A stretch of DNA of 64,000 bases from Patescibacterium sp964487795 (GTDB taxonomy: Bacteria > Patescibacteriota > Patescibacteriia > Patescibacteriales > Patescibacteriaceae). Of this stretch, positions 8,481 to 16,360 are shown one piece after another (position 1 is the stretch's first letter; each line of letters begins with the position of its first letter). The position numbers were made by a program, and so were the translations under genes. The notes beneath the pieces are model-generated. The model worked only from the letters and a program-made list of their open reading frames with translations, was not told the DNA's origin and ran no database searches. The stretch spans positions 186,001 through 250,000 of the forward strand of contig CAZASI010000001.1 of the NCBI GenBank assembly GCA_964487795.1. The letters run 5' to 3'.

Positions 8481-8891
8481 TTATATTCTTGAAATAGTAT
8501 TTATTGTATTCATGTTATTAATAACAGTTTGCAGATTAATTATTTGAAACAATAAAGCATTTTGATTCCCACCGGCCCCGACATAAAATCTGCCGAGCAG
8601 TCCCGCAAAAAATAAAAGTGATAATAATATCAGAAAATAAAAACAAATTCCGAGAATGCTACCAAGCACGATGCCTGCATATCCGTTCTTGAATATAGGA
8701 TTTGTAAACATATCCTTGTAAACTGCCCAAGCATTCATATTCCAAACAACGGGTTTAGCTACCCAGGAAAATGAATCTCTTTTCTTCATTTTATCCGCAG
8801 AGTTTTTTCCGGGTTGGAGAGACTCAATCCCTTCCATTGATAATGCCCATACAATCAGTATGAGTGCTGAGAGTAATAATAATTTTTTCAA
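8481..8891 (-). CDS. Membrane protein, unknown function
   Basis: 136 residues. N-terminal hydrophobic segment that may be a signal peptide, a central membrane segment (IVLGSILGICFYFLILLSLLFFAGLL) and a short C-terminal tail rich in Asn and Ile. No family recognised. The start is TTG at 8891, preceded by AAAGGA. First gene of the three-gene operon, directly downstream of a consensus promoter. It lacks the C-terminal domain shared by the two downstream genes. Confidence 0.6.
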   Translation of the reverse strand: MKKLLLLSALILIVWALSMEGIESLQPGKNSADKMKKRDSFSWVAKPVVWNMNAWAVYKDMFTNPIFKNGYAGIVLGSILGICFYFLILLSLLFFAGLLGRFYVGAGGNQNALLFQIINLQTVINNMNTINTISRI

Positions 8892-8937
8892 AGTTCCGTC
8901 CTTTTTTCTTTATTTTATATTGATTTTTATTACCCAT

Positions 8938-8966
8938 ATTATAGCATTTTAATGAAATACTGTCAA
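8938..8966 (-). promoter_or_regulatory. Consensus promoter of the 8481-7205 operon
   Basis: On the minus strand TTGACA (8961-8966), 17 bp, TATAAT (8938-8943): both boxes perfect. Confidence 0.8.
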
Positions 8967-8995
8967 TATAGAGGAAAAGGCTTATTTTCAACAAA

Positions 8996-9020
8996 AAACA
9001 CCCCTTTTACGGGGTGTTTT
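8996..9020. terminator. Terminator after the AI-2E permease gene
   Basis: AACACCCC/GGGGTGTT hairpin with T-run on the minus strand, 10 nt after the stop codon of the permease gene. Confidence 0.75.
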
Positions 9021-9030
9021 GATATTAAGC

Positions 9031-10083
9031 TTATTTGGACAATCCTTCAGAGGCCTGCTTCTTATGAAGCATGTCTTCAACAACGACTGTAGCCGCCGTA
9101 GCGACTGGAATCGATAATAATGCACCCATCACTCCCCCGACGGAAAAACCCACCATTAAGACCACCATACTGACAATCGGGTTAAGTCCTGCAGTTTTCT
9201 CCATGATCTTAGGAACCAGGAAATTATTTTCAAGCTGCTGAATGATTAAATACAAAATTGCAACAAACAGTGCTAAGGTCGGTGACTGAGTAAAGGCAAG
9301 GAAGACCGCCGGTACCGCACCGATAATCGGACCAAGGTAAGGAATAAATTCGGTAAAGCCGGCAATCAAAGCAATGACCAAAGCGTACTTCACGCCAAGG
9401 ATTAATAATCCAATGTAAGTTAGGGCAAAAATTACTACACAGAGAATCAACTGACCGCGCATCCACAAACCGATTTTCTTCTGCATTCTGTTAAAGACAT
9501 CCATGACATAAGTTTGCTTATCTTCCGGAGTCAAAGACCAAACCAACTTCTTGATGGCGTTTTTTTCAACGGCCATGTAAAAAGTAAGCACCAGAATAAT
9601 AAGGAAAGAGAAAATACCGCCAAAGAAATTATAAACAGTAGAAAGAATTCCGCCCGCTGCGGCCTGAAAATTTGAGCCCACCGAACCGATTGAAGATTGA
9701 ATATTATCAAGCCAACCGTGTGCAGCGCCGTAATCCCGCAAACCCGAAAACATTTCTTGAATACGATTTACATACATTGGAAAATCTCCGGCCAATTGAG
9801 TGAACTGTTCAATGATCGGTGGAATAATCAAATATACTGTTAAACCAATAACACCTAACAATAAAATGTAAATTATAGAAATACCCAAAACGCGAGGAAT
9901 ACTTTTCTTCTCCATCCATTCAATCGAAGGCTCCATGGCGCTTGATAAAATAACCGCCACAAACAAAATAGCGAGAATATCTTGAATAAGATACGCAAAG
10001 TAAACACACAACAACACCACTAAAATCCTGACCAAACTTGAAGTTGTCAGTGTGATGCGTGTTGAGCTTTTTTCTTCGGACAT
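9031..10083 (-). CDS. AI-2E family transporter
   Basis: 350 residues from the ATG at 10083; a longer frame exists but would run well into pnp. Integral membrane protein of the AI-2E/PerM/YhhT family with about eight predicted helices, a periplasmic stretch (about 65-140) and the conserved GLTVYLIIPPIIEQ, FIPYLGPIIGAVPA and NPIVSMVVLMVGFSVGGVMGALLSIPVAA blocks. Family members include Na+/H+ antiporters and proposed exporters; the substrate is unknown. It follows pnp by 4 nt and is likely co-transcribed with it. Confidence 0.88.
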   Translation of the reverse strand: MSEEKSSTRITLTTSSLVRILVVLLCVYFAYLIQDILAILFVAVILSSAMEPSIEWMEKKSIPRVLGISIIYILLLGVIGLTVYLIIPPIIEQFTQLAGDFPMYVNRIQEMFSGLRDYGAAHGWLDNIQSSIGSVGSNFQAAAGGILSTVYNFFGGIFSFLIILVLTFYMAVEKNAIKKLVWSLTPEDKQTYVMDVFNRMQKKIGLWMRGQLILCVVIFALTYIGLLILGVKYALVIALIAGFTEFIPYLGPIIGAVPAVFLAFTQSPTLALFVAILYLIIQQLENNFLVPKIMEKTAGLNPIVSMVVLMVGFSVGGVMGALLSIPVATAATVVVEDMLHKKQASEGLSK

Positions 10084-10087
10084 ATAT

Positions 10088-12322
10088 TTAATAACGAGGT
10101 TTGCGCGGACCGTTAAAGTCGCGACGCGGAGCGCGAGGACCGGCGTTAAAATCGCCTGTCTGCTTTCCTTTTTCATTTTCCCACAAATGCTGGTTTTCGG
10201 GAAGACCTTTCATGCTCAAGTTTACTCGTCCTTTTTCATCAATTTCTTTAATCTTTACAGTGACTGTATCACCAATTGCAAAGAAGTCAGACGGACTGGA
10301 TACTCGGTAAGGAGCCATTTCACTGACGTGCACCATACCATCACGGCCCGGAACCAGTTCGATAAAGGCACCGAAGTCGAGCATACGAACAACCTTGCCT
10401 GTGAATGTTTCACCGGCTACAAAGTCGCGTACAATATTATTAATCCAATCAAGTGCTTTCTTAACTCCTTCAGGTTCTGTTCCGCAGACCATAACCAAAC
10501 CGTCATCATCAATATCAATCGTAACGCCGCAAGCATCAATAATTTCATTAATAACTTTTCCGCCTGAACCGATAACTTCTCCGATCTTTTCCGGATCAAT
10601 CTTAACGGTTGTAATGCGCGGTGCATACTTTGAAAGTTCGGCACGCGGTTTATCAATCGCTTCATTCATAACTTCCAAAACCTTCAAACGAGCTTTTTTT
10701 CCGTCGTTCAAAGCTTTTTCCATAATCGCTTTATCCAAACCGATAGTTTTTGTGTCTAACTGAATCGCAGTAATTCCGTCAGCGGTTCCCGTAATCTTAA
10801 AGTCCATACCGCCTTCGCCATCTTCCAAGTCTTGTAAGTCAGTCAAAACTTCCCAACGACTCATGTCAGGAATTGAAGCAAGCCCCATAGCCACACCGGC
10901 CACAGCTTTTTTCAAAGGTACACCTGCATCAAACAAAGCGAGTGATGCTGCACAGCTTGAAGCCATTGATGACGAACCGTTTGAAGACAAAGTCTCCGCA
11001 ACAACTCTAACGGTGTAAGGAAATTCTTCTTTTGAAGGCATCAAAGACGCGATGGCTTTTTCAGCTAATGATCCGTGACCGATTTCGCGACGGCCCGGTC
11101 CGCGCATAGGCTTAGCTTCGCCGACCGAAAACGGAGCGAAGTTATAGTGAAGCATAAATCTCTTTTTGCTTTCACCTTCCAAACCTTCCAATGATTGTTC
11201 ATCACCAGGTGCACCGAGAGTTACTACCGCCATGACTTGCGTTTCTCCACGACTAAATAAACTTGAGCCGTGATTGCGAGGAAGTAACGAAGTATCAGAT
11301 TCTAAATTTCTAATTTCATCAAGCGCACGGCCGTCAACGCGTTTCTTTTCATCCAAAATCGCACGAGTCACTTCCGCTTCAACCGCAGCTTCTACTAATT
11401 GATAAATCGCAACTTTGCGATAAGCAGCATCAATTTCTTTTCCTTCTAAAAATTCATCCAATTTTTCTTTGATGGCGCTAACCGCAGCCTTGCGTTCGCC
11501 TTTGGTGTAATACACTTTATCAAACAAAATATTTTTTACATTTTCTTTTAACCAATCACCAGCGAGTGACAAAGCAGATTCTTTAATTTCATCAACTTTC
11601 AATTCCACTTTTCTTTCAACTCTCTCATGCTTTTCAACTTTCAAAGCAGTGGTCATTTCATTAATCAATTCAATGGCCGGTTGCATTGCCTTGTGTCCCT
11701 CTAAAATCGCATCAAGCATAACGTCTTCCGGAACTTCCTGAGCGCCAGCTTCAATCATAACAACTCGCTCGGCAGTGGCGGCAACAATCAAATCAAGATC
11801 ACTTTCAAGACGATCAGCATAGGTAGGATTAAAGTTAAATTGTTCGTTAACTCTGCCAACTCTGATTCCGCCAATCGGACCTTTCCAATCAACGCCGGAA
11901 GCAGCTAAGGCCGCTGAGGCAGCAACAAGAGAAACAATATCATAATCGTTTTCAGTATCAACTGATAATACAGTAATCACGACTTGTACGTCGCGACGAG
12001 ATTTTTGATCAAACAACGGACGGACCGAACGGTCAATCATACGGCCGGTTAAAACCGCATCATCAGTCGGACGTCCTTCTCTTTTTATCCAACGAGAACC
12101 TTTGATAATTCCGGCGGCATACAAACGTTCTTCGAATTCAACCATGAGAGGAAAAAAATCCATTCCTTCACGGGCTGTTTTAGCTTGTACAACAGTAGCG
12201 AGAACTACGGTTTCGCCATATTGCACTGTAATGGCAGCATCGGCTTGTTTAGCAAGACGACCTGTCTTAAAAGTAAGCGGTCGGCCAAGCCAATCGCAGG
12301 TAAACACTTGTTCATTCTTCAT
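10088..12322 (-). CDS. pnp: Polynucleotide phosphorylase
   Basis: 744 residues. 3'-5' phosphorolytic exonuclease that degrades mRNA. Domain order: RNase PH 1 (about 10-140), alpha-helical domain, RNase PH 2 (about 320-540, with the GPGRREIGHG motif), KH (GEVIGSGGKVINEI) and S1 (GKVVRMLDFGAFIEL). The tail is Arg/Pro-rich (APRRDFNGPRKPRY). Full length for the family. The ATG at 12322 has no Shine-Dalgarno. It follows the NYN gene by about 106 nt; this leader contains a short inverted repeat (GTCTG/CAGAC), which might be a regulatory hairpin. rpsO is two genes upstream, close to the common rpsO-pnp order. Confidence 0.97.
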   Translation of the reverse strand: MKNEQVFTCDWLGRPLTFKTGRLAKQADAAITVQYGETVVLATVVQAKTAREGMDFFPLMVEFEERLYAAGIIKGSRWIKREGRPTDDAVLTGRMIDRSVRPLFDQKSRRDVQVVITVLSVDTENDYDIVSLVAASAALAASGVDWKGPIGGIRVGRVNEQFNFNPTYADRLESDLDLIVAATAERVVMIEAGAQEVPEDVMLDAILEGHKAMQPAIELINEMTTALKVEKHERVERKVELKVDEIKESALSLAGDWLKENVKNILFDKVYYTKGERKAAVSAIKEKLDEFLEGKEIDAAYRKVAIYQLVEAAVEAEVTRAILDEKKRVDGRALDEIRNLESDTSLLPRNHGSSLFSRGETQVMAVVTLGAPGDEQSLEGLEGESKKRFMLHYNFAPFSVGEAKPMRGPGRREIGHGSLAEKAIASLMPSKEEFPYTVRVVAETLSSNGSSSMASSCAASLALFDAGVPLKKAVAGVAMGLASIPDMSRWEVLTDLQDLEDGEGGMDFKITGTADGITAIQLDTKTIGLDKAIMEKALNDGKKARLKVLEVMNEAIDKPRAELSKYAPRITTVKIDPEKIGEVIGSGGKVINEIIDACGVTIDIDDDGLVMVCGTEPEGVKKALDWINNIVRDFVAGETFTGKVVRMLDFGAFIELVPGRDGMVHVSEMAPYRVSSPSDFFAIGDTVTVKIKEIDEKGRVNLSMKGLPENQHLWENEKGKQTGDFNAGPRAPRRDFNGPRKPRY

Positions 12323-12419
12323 ATGTTTTTGTGTCTGCCCAACAAACTAAAGGACTATGGATAACCACAGTTCTGTCTGTTTGTCGGTCAGACTAAATTA
12401 AATTAATAAATTGTTAAAA

Positions 12420-12431
12420 GGGTGAGGTCTA
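12420..12431. repeat. Possible terminal remnant of the 5713-5845 palindromic element
   Basis: On the minus strand TAGACCTCACCC spans the NYN stop codon. It matches the right end of the 5713-5845 element read inward (AGACCTCACCC), and the other end of that element likewise covers the der stop. No partner arm is visible here. Confidence 0.35.
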
Positions 12432-12932
12432 GCGTCCTATCAAAAACTTCCGACTTTCGCTCAAGCTAATAAAGTCATCAACACTCTCGATTAATTTCGA
12501 GGAAGTTGTCTGACGAAACGCCATTGCTTCAACTCGGCAGCCTTTGGCAGCCTGTAGATACTCAACTAAAGGAATATAATCTCCGTCGCCGGAAACCAAG
12601 ACAATCGTATCAACATGTTCTGAAAGTTTAATAGCATCAATCGCAATACCGACATCCCAATCAGCCTTTCGAGCGCCGCCGGAGAAAACTTGTAAATCTT
12701 TAATAACAACTTCAAATCCTTGATTGGACAGAGCTTCAAAAAAAGTTTCCTCTTCATCGCTTGCCGCACCGCGAATAACGTATGCGATTGCGCGCACTAA
12801 TTTACGATCAGCCACAGCGGCTTTCAAGACTTCCTTGAAATTGACATGACGTTTATATAAATTTTTCGCTGAGTGATACATGTTTGCGGCATCAACTAAA
12901 ATGCCGACACGTTGATCTTTGTGTTTTGTCAT
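12429..12932 (-). CDS. NYN domain protein (LabA/DUF88 family)
   Basis: 167 residues from the ATG at 12932, just after rpsO; an earlier in-frame start at 13010 would overlap rpsO. NYN domains have a PIN-like nuclease fold. The acidic residues needed for metal binding are in place: VGILVDAANMY, ADWDVGIAIDA and VLVSGDGDYIPLVEY. Probably a cytoplasmic RNA-processing nuclease. Located between rpsO and pnp, which fits an RNA-related role. Its stop falls in a short sequence matching one end of the 5713-5845 repeat. Confidence 0.85.
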   Translation of the reverse strand: MTKHKDQRVGILVDAANMYHSAKNLYKRHVNFKEVLKAAVADRKLVRAIAYVIRGAASDEEETFFEALSNQGFEVVIKDLQVFSGGARKADWDVGIAIDAIKLSEHVDTIVLVSGDGDYIPLVEYLQAAKGCRVEAMAFRQTTSSKLIESVDDFISLSESRKFLIGR

Positions 12933-12975
12933 AGATTCCAAAGAAAGCGAGCCAGTGGCCCGCTTTCCATTATCA

Positions 12976-13344
12976 TTACGAGTCTTTTTCTGTTGCATTG
13001 CTTTCTTCAATCATTTCATCGGTCATCAATTCGGCTTCAAGCGCTTTGCGCTCTTCTTCCTCTTCGATCATCTTCTTGGCAATTTTAAGCTTAAGCTTAG
13101 CTGCCAATTCCATAAAGGCTTTTTCATCTTCGCGTTGCAAGTATTTGAGCAAACGGCGACGTTCGCCAACTTTGCGTAGTAAACCTCTGCGGGATGAATA
13201 ATCGTGCTTGTGCATTTTCAAGTGATCGGTCAATTGAGTGATTTCCTCACTCAAGATAGCGATCTGCACCTGCGGGGAACCGGTATCAGTGTCATGCACT
13301 TTATAACGGTTGATGAGCCGTTGTTTGGCTTTTTTGTCTAACAT
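12976..13344 (-). CDS. rpsO: 30S ribosomal protein S15
   Basis: 122 residues from the ATG at 13344 (MLDKKAKQRLINRY). Binds the central domain of 16S rRNA. The conserved core DTGSPQVQIAILSEEI..LTDHLKMHKHDYSSRRGLLRKVGERRRLLKYL is intact. It carries an extra C-terminal helix of about 35 charged residues, KMIEEEEERKALEAELMTDE, compared with the usual 88-90 residues. No Shine-Dalgarno is evident. Confidence 0.95.
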   Translation of the reverse strand: MLDKKAKQRLINRYKVHDTDTGSPQVQIAILSEEITQLTDHLKMHKHDYSSRRGLLRKVGERRRLLKYLQREDEKAFMELAAKLKLKIAKKMIEEEEERKALEAELMTDEMIEESNATEKDS

Positions 13345-13431
13345 AGTCGTTTGCTGGACCAAGAAATACCTTTTGGAGGGTAAAACCGAGTGCCAGTACA
13401 TTAATAATAAGTAGCTATACTCTACTACAAA

Positions 13432-13460
13432 TTGATAATAAAATCAAGACGTCGTACAAT
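13432..13460 (+). promoter_or_regulatory. Leaderless promoter of the Xer recombinase gene
   Basis: TTGATA (13432-13437), 17 bp, TACAAT (13455-13460). The ATG at 13468 lies 7 nt after the -10, exactly where transcription should begin. Confidence 0.75.
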
Positions 13461-13467
13461 GTATAGT

Positions 13468-14400
13468 ATGCCTGAAAAAACCCTGAAAAAACTGAATCAA
13501 TTGGACCGTTCTATTACTGATTTTCTTGAGTATTTAGAAGTTGAGCGCGGCCTGGCTAGCTTAACCCTGCGCAATTACGGATTCTTCTTGCATCGCTTTG
13601 CGGATTTTGCCCGTGAACGAAATGTCACTAAACCAGAAGGTATTTCAAAAATTTTGGTTCATCAATACCGTCTGCATTTAAACCGTCTGCCTTCGCGTGG
13701 TGATGATCCAATAAAAAAGAATACACAAAATTATCATTTGATTGCCTTACGCACTTTTTTAAAATATCTCAATAAAAATGATGTTAAGACTTTGAGTCCT
13801 GATAAAATAGAACTGTCAAAACAAGCGCCGCGTCAAGTTGATTTTTTAGAAGGATCAGACTTGGAAAGAATTTTAGAAATGCCGCTTGAACATGCGAAAG
13901 ATCCCCTACAACAACTGCGCGATAAATCATTACTCGAAACGTTGTTTTCAACCGGACTTCGTGTTTCAGAACTCGCTAAATTAAAAGTTGACGATATAAA
14001 TTTGTCAAAACCTGAATTTACGGTACGCGGTAAAGGATCAAAATTGCGTTTAGTTTTTTTGTCTGAGAATTCGCGGCATTGGATAAAAAAATATTTAGCT
14101 GAGCGAAGTGATCCTAATCCCTTACTCTTTCCAATTACGCCGCGTTCGATTGAACGTTTGGTTTCGCGCTACGCTCGACTCGCGGGAATTATGAAACGGG
14201 TAACGCCGCATACTATGCGCCATAGCTATGCTACCGATTTATTGATGAACGGCGCCGATATTAGATCGGTTCAAGCGATGCTCGGACATGCCTCAATCAC
14301 CACAACGCAAGTCTATACGCATATTACGGATCAACAGCTGCGCGATGTCTATAAAGCGTTTCACGGGAAACAAAGAAAAAAACAGGATAATAACGATTGA
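13468..14400 (+). CDS. Tyrosine recombinase XerC/XerD
   Basis: 310 residues from the ATG at 13468 (MPEKTLKK), chosen because the -10 box ends 7 nt before it. Site-specific recombinase that resolves chromosome dimers at dif. N-terminal SAM-like core-binding domain (about 15-105) and C-terminal catalytic domain with the full set: Arg in STGLRVSEL, Lys in VRGKGSK, HTMRH, the second His in MLGHASI, and the nucleophile in TTQVYTHI. XerC and XerD cannot be told apart from the sequence alone. Divergent from rpsO. Confidence 0.9.
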   Translation: MPEKTLKKLNQLDRSITDFLEYLEVERGLASLTLRNYGFFLHRFADFARERNVTKPEGISKILVHQYRLHLNRLPSRGDDPIKKNTQNYHLIALRTFLKYLNKNDVKTLSPDKIELSKQAPRQVDFLEGSDLERILEMPLEHAKDPLQQLRDKSLLETLFSTGLRVSELAKLKVDDINLSKPEFTVRGKGSKLRLVFLSENSRHWIKKYLAERSDPNPLLFPITPRSIERLVSRYARLAGIMKRVTPHTMRHSYATDLLMNGADIRSVQAMLGHASITTTQVYTHITDQQLRDVYKAFHGKQRKKQDNND

Positions 14401-14453
14401 CAAAAACTGTTTTTACTGCTATTTTTAGACGAGTGTTCACGGAATATACTATG

Positions 14454-14528
14454 GTCCTCGTAGTTCAATGGATAGAACAGGAGACTTCTAATCTCTAGAT
14501 GAAGGTTCGATTCCTTCCGAGGGCACCA
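14454..14528 (+). tRNA. tRNA-Arg (TCT anticodon)
   Basis: Acceptor GTCCTCG pairs with CGAGGGC (one G-T). The anticodon arm is GGAGA-CTTCTAA-TCTCT, giving TCT; the T arm is GAAGG/CCTTC. CCA is encoded. Confidence 0.9.
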
Positions 14529-14529
14529 A

Positions 14530-14555
14530 CTTGCACTGAAGCTTCAGTTGGCAAG
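14530..14555. repeat. Palindrome between tRNA-Arg and tRNA-His
   Basis: A perfect 14-bp palindrome ACTGAAGCTTCAGT (14535-14548) lies inside a CTTGC..GCAAG stem. It is not followed by a T-run. A similar GAAGCTT-centred palindrome lies next to tRNA-Leu at 54239-54264. Confidence 0.6.
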
Positions 14556-14575
14556 CAAGCGAGAATTAAATACAT

Positions 14576-14648
14576 GGTGCCTATAGTTTAATGGTAGAAC
14601 ATCGGGTTGTGGTCCCGTCAGCGAGGGTTCGATTCCCTCTAGGCACCC
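14576..14648 (+). tRNA. tRNA-His (GTG anticodon)
   Basis: Acceptor GTGCCTA pairs with TAGGCAC. The preceding G (14576) and C at 14647 give the G-1:C73 pair special to tRNA-His. The anticodon loop TTGTGGT gives GTG. CCA does not appear to be fully encoded. Confidence 0.9.
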
Positions 14649-14653
14649 ATTTA

Positions 14654-14683
14654 AAAACATCCCTAATTTTAGGGATGTTTTTT
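14654..14683 (+). terminator. Terminator after tRNA-His
   Basis: AAACATCCCT/AGGGATGTTT hairpin followed by T-run. Confidence 0.75.
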
Positions 14684-14684
14684 G

Positions 14685-14798
14685 TTAAGAATTTTTTTTC
14701 TTAACTTTCCTGGTACTTAAGAAAGAAAAAATTACAACTACTATATATAAGGCGACTGCTAATATAACAGAGACCCCTGATTTTATTATTTTTTTCAT
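14685..14798 (-). CDS. 37-residue membrane peptide
   Basis: Short frame from the ATG at 14798, placed 4 nt after a perfect AGGAGG. It is almost entirely one membrane helix (SVILAVALYIVVVIFSFL) followed by a basic tail (RKVKKKN), so it should span the membrane with the tail inside. The strong ribosome binding site is the main support. No family recognised. It would read into the tRNA-His terminator, which can also end it. Confidence 0.45.
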   Translation of the reverse strand: MKKIIKSGVSVILAVALYIVVVIFSFLSTRKVKKKNS

Positions 14799-14934
14799 TT
14801 TTCCTCCTATAATTAGATTAACTGGAATGAACCTAAAAGTAAAATTCTTTATCAATCCAATAGAAAACAACCTTAATCTTGGGGTTGTTTTTGTTTGGTG
14901 ATATAATTTAATTATCTAAACTTTAAACAAATTT

Positions 14935-15309
14935 ATGGATAAGAAAAAAACCTTTCTAAACACCATTTTCTGGGGATTTATTCTCTGGCTCATTGGTTAT
15001 ATTTTAGGCTTTATCTTCTTTTTACTTGTCCCCGCAAATTATATCGGCTGGCTGATAACACCAATTGGAATACTAATCACTCTTTGGGTATTAATTAAAA
15101 AAATTAAAAGAGATACGTTTGGTTGCTATATCGGGCTCGGAGTTGTTTGGATGATTATGGCAATAATTTTGGATTATATTTTCTTGGTTAAACTTTTGAA
15201 CCCGGCTGACGGATATTACAAATTAGATATTTATCTTTATTATTTACTTACTTTGATCCTACCTATGATTGTCGGTTGGTTTAAATTTAGAAGTAAAACA
15301 ATAAGATAA
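14935..15309 (+). CDS. Four-helix membrane protein, unknown function
   Basis: 124 residues with four predicted membrane segments: IFWGFILWLIGYILGFIFFL, YIGWLITPIGILITLWVL, YIGLGVVWMIMAIILDYIFL and LYYLLTLILPMIVGWF. Very short loops. No recognised family. There is no Shine-Dalgarno; a TATAAT lies about 25 nt upstream. Stands alone between a weak hairpin upstream and the terminator at 15328. Confidence 0.6.
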   Translation: MDKKKTFLNTIFWGFILWLIGYILGFIFFLLVPANYIGWLITPIGILITLWVLIKKIKRDTFGCYIGLGVVWMIMAIILDYIFLVKLLNPADGYYKLDIYLYYLLTLILPMIVGWFKFRSKTIR

Positions 15310-15327
15310 GCTCATCATCAGCTAAAT

Positions 15328-15362
15328 AAAAAGACTCTAGCTGCATCGCAGTAAAGTCTTTT
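15328..15362. terminator. Terminator between 14935-15309 and 15383-15871
   Basis: AAAAAGACT..AGTCTTTT with a long loop that itself pairs (CTGCATCGCAG). It serves convergent genes on both strands. Confidence 0.6.
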
Positions 15363-15382
15363 AAATTTTGTTGCATTATTTC

Positions 15383-15871
15383 TTAGGTAAAAAACGAATC
15401 CGGTACATTACCAAAAGAAGAATAATAATAACTTCTTTCTGGTTGTGCTTTTTTATAAGCCCCGTATTTTTTCATAAGTTTTACCAAGTAGCGAAGAACT
15501 TTTAATCTACTACCTGTGATTTCTTTTGTTAACACCCTGTTCTTCACTTTGCTTTTAATATCAGCTGGTCTCAGTCGGGCTGTTCCGTCCTTATTAAAAT
15601 AAAAAACGATCAGACGTCTCTTTTCTCCATCAAGAGTTTTTGGGTGCTTGCTCCCTAGAGTTTGAAAGCCGGCAGCAATACTATCTTCTGAAGAATTTAG
15701 TCCGATTGAGACATTGCAGAAATGCAGCTGATCAAATAATCTGTGTAAAGCGCTTATATGTCCGCCCCGACTTTGCGGAGATTGAGCTTGGTCAATTTCC
15801 GTAAATTTTGTTCTTATCGATTTGATAAGTTGATCAGCTTCTTTTTGCTGTTGTCTTTTTTTAACGAGCAT
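15383..15871 (-). CDS. Hypothetical soluble protein
   Basis: 162 residues, basic and helical at the start (MLVKKRQQQKEADQLIKSIRTKF), no membrane segment. No family recognised. The start is certain: AGGAGG lies 7 nt before the ATG, and TTGACA-17-TATTTT is at 15928-15956. A monocistronic unit with its own terminator. Confidence 0.65.
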   Translation of the reverse strand: MLVKKRQQQKEADQLIKSIRTKFTEIDQAQSPQSRGGHISALHRLFDQLHFCNVSIGLNSSEDSIAAGFQTLGSKHPKTLDGEKRRLIVFYFNKDGTARLRPADIKSKVKNRVLTKEITGSRLKVLRYLVKLMKKYGAYKKAQPERSYYYSSFGNVPDSFFT

Positions 15872-15927
15872 TAATACACCTCCTATTGATGAATTATTTT
15901 ATAGTTAGATTCATTCATTAATTACTT

Positions 15928-15956
15928 AAAATATCAGTTTCTCTTCATTTTGTCAA
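15928..15956 (-). promoter_or_regulatory. Promoter of the 15383-15871 gene
   Basis: On the minus strand TTGACA (15951-15956), 17 bp ending in TGA, TATTTT (15928-15933). The same layout recurs at 18432, 24292 and 26918. Confidence 0.7.
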
Positions 15957-16013
15957 TGACATTTTAGTCTTTCTTTATGGGCTTTCTTCATTAATGGTAT
16001 ATACTATATGTAT

Positions 16014-16352
16014 ATGAAAAAAATTATATTAATTATCATCGTGTTAATTATTTCTGGAGCTGCTTATTATTTCTTCCAAAATTCTACAAAAAACGTAGGA
16101 GAGCCCCTTGGTTCAAATAACAAAAAAATCGACATAGCTTCAAATCCAAACTATTGTGAAAAAGACAGCGATTGCATAGCAGTCAAAAACCCAAGCAACG
16201 GCTGTTATTATGGTTACTTTAATAAAGATGCAACTGATGCAATTAATGAATTTAAGAATAATTCAAAACCATGGGTAATGGATTGCCCAACATGGGGAGA
16301 AATATATTGTGATAGCGATAATATATGTACCGCTGATCGTGATAATAGATAG
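16014..16352 (+). CDS. Cys-containing exported or anchored small protein
   Basis: 112 residues from the ATG at 16014; an ATG two codons earlier is possible. A -10 box TATACT at 16000-16005 lies 8 nt upstream, so leaderless initiation at 16014 is likely. N-terminal membrane helix (KKIILIIIVLIISGAAYYFF) followed by an outside domain with six cysteines (NYCEKDSDC, NGCYYGY, DCPTWGE, YCDSDNICT) that probably form disulfides. Function unknown. The next gene starts 8 nt after its stop. Confidence 0.65.
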   Translation: MKKIILIIIVLIISGAAYYFFQNSTKNVGEPLGSNNKKIDIASNPNYCEKDSDCIAVKNPSNGCYYGYFNKDATDAINEFKNNSKPWVMDCPTWGEIYCDSDNICTADRDNR

Positions 16353-16360
16353 CTCGCAAT

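Noticed and set aside
10052..10567. A 171-residue open frame on the plus strand inside pnp
   Set aside because: It is antisense to the S1/KH part of pnp, has no ribosome binding site and no recognisable domain; it is a by-product of pnp codon use.
12384..12402. GTCTG/CAGAC inverted repeat upstream of pnp as a terminator
   Set aside because: The stem is only five base pairs and lacks a T-run on the pnp strand; at most a small leader hairpin.
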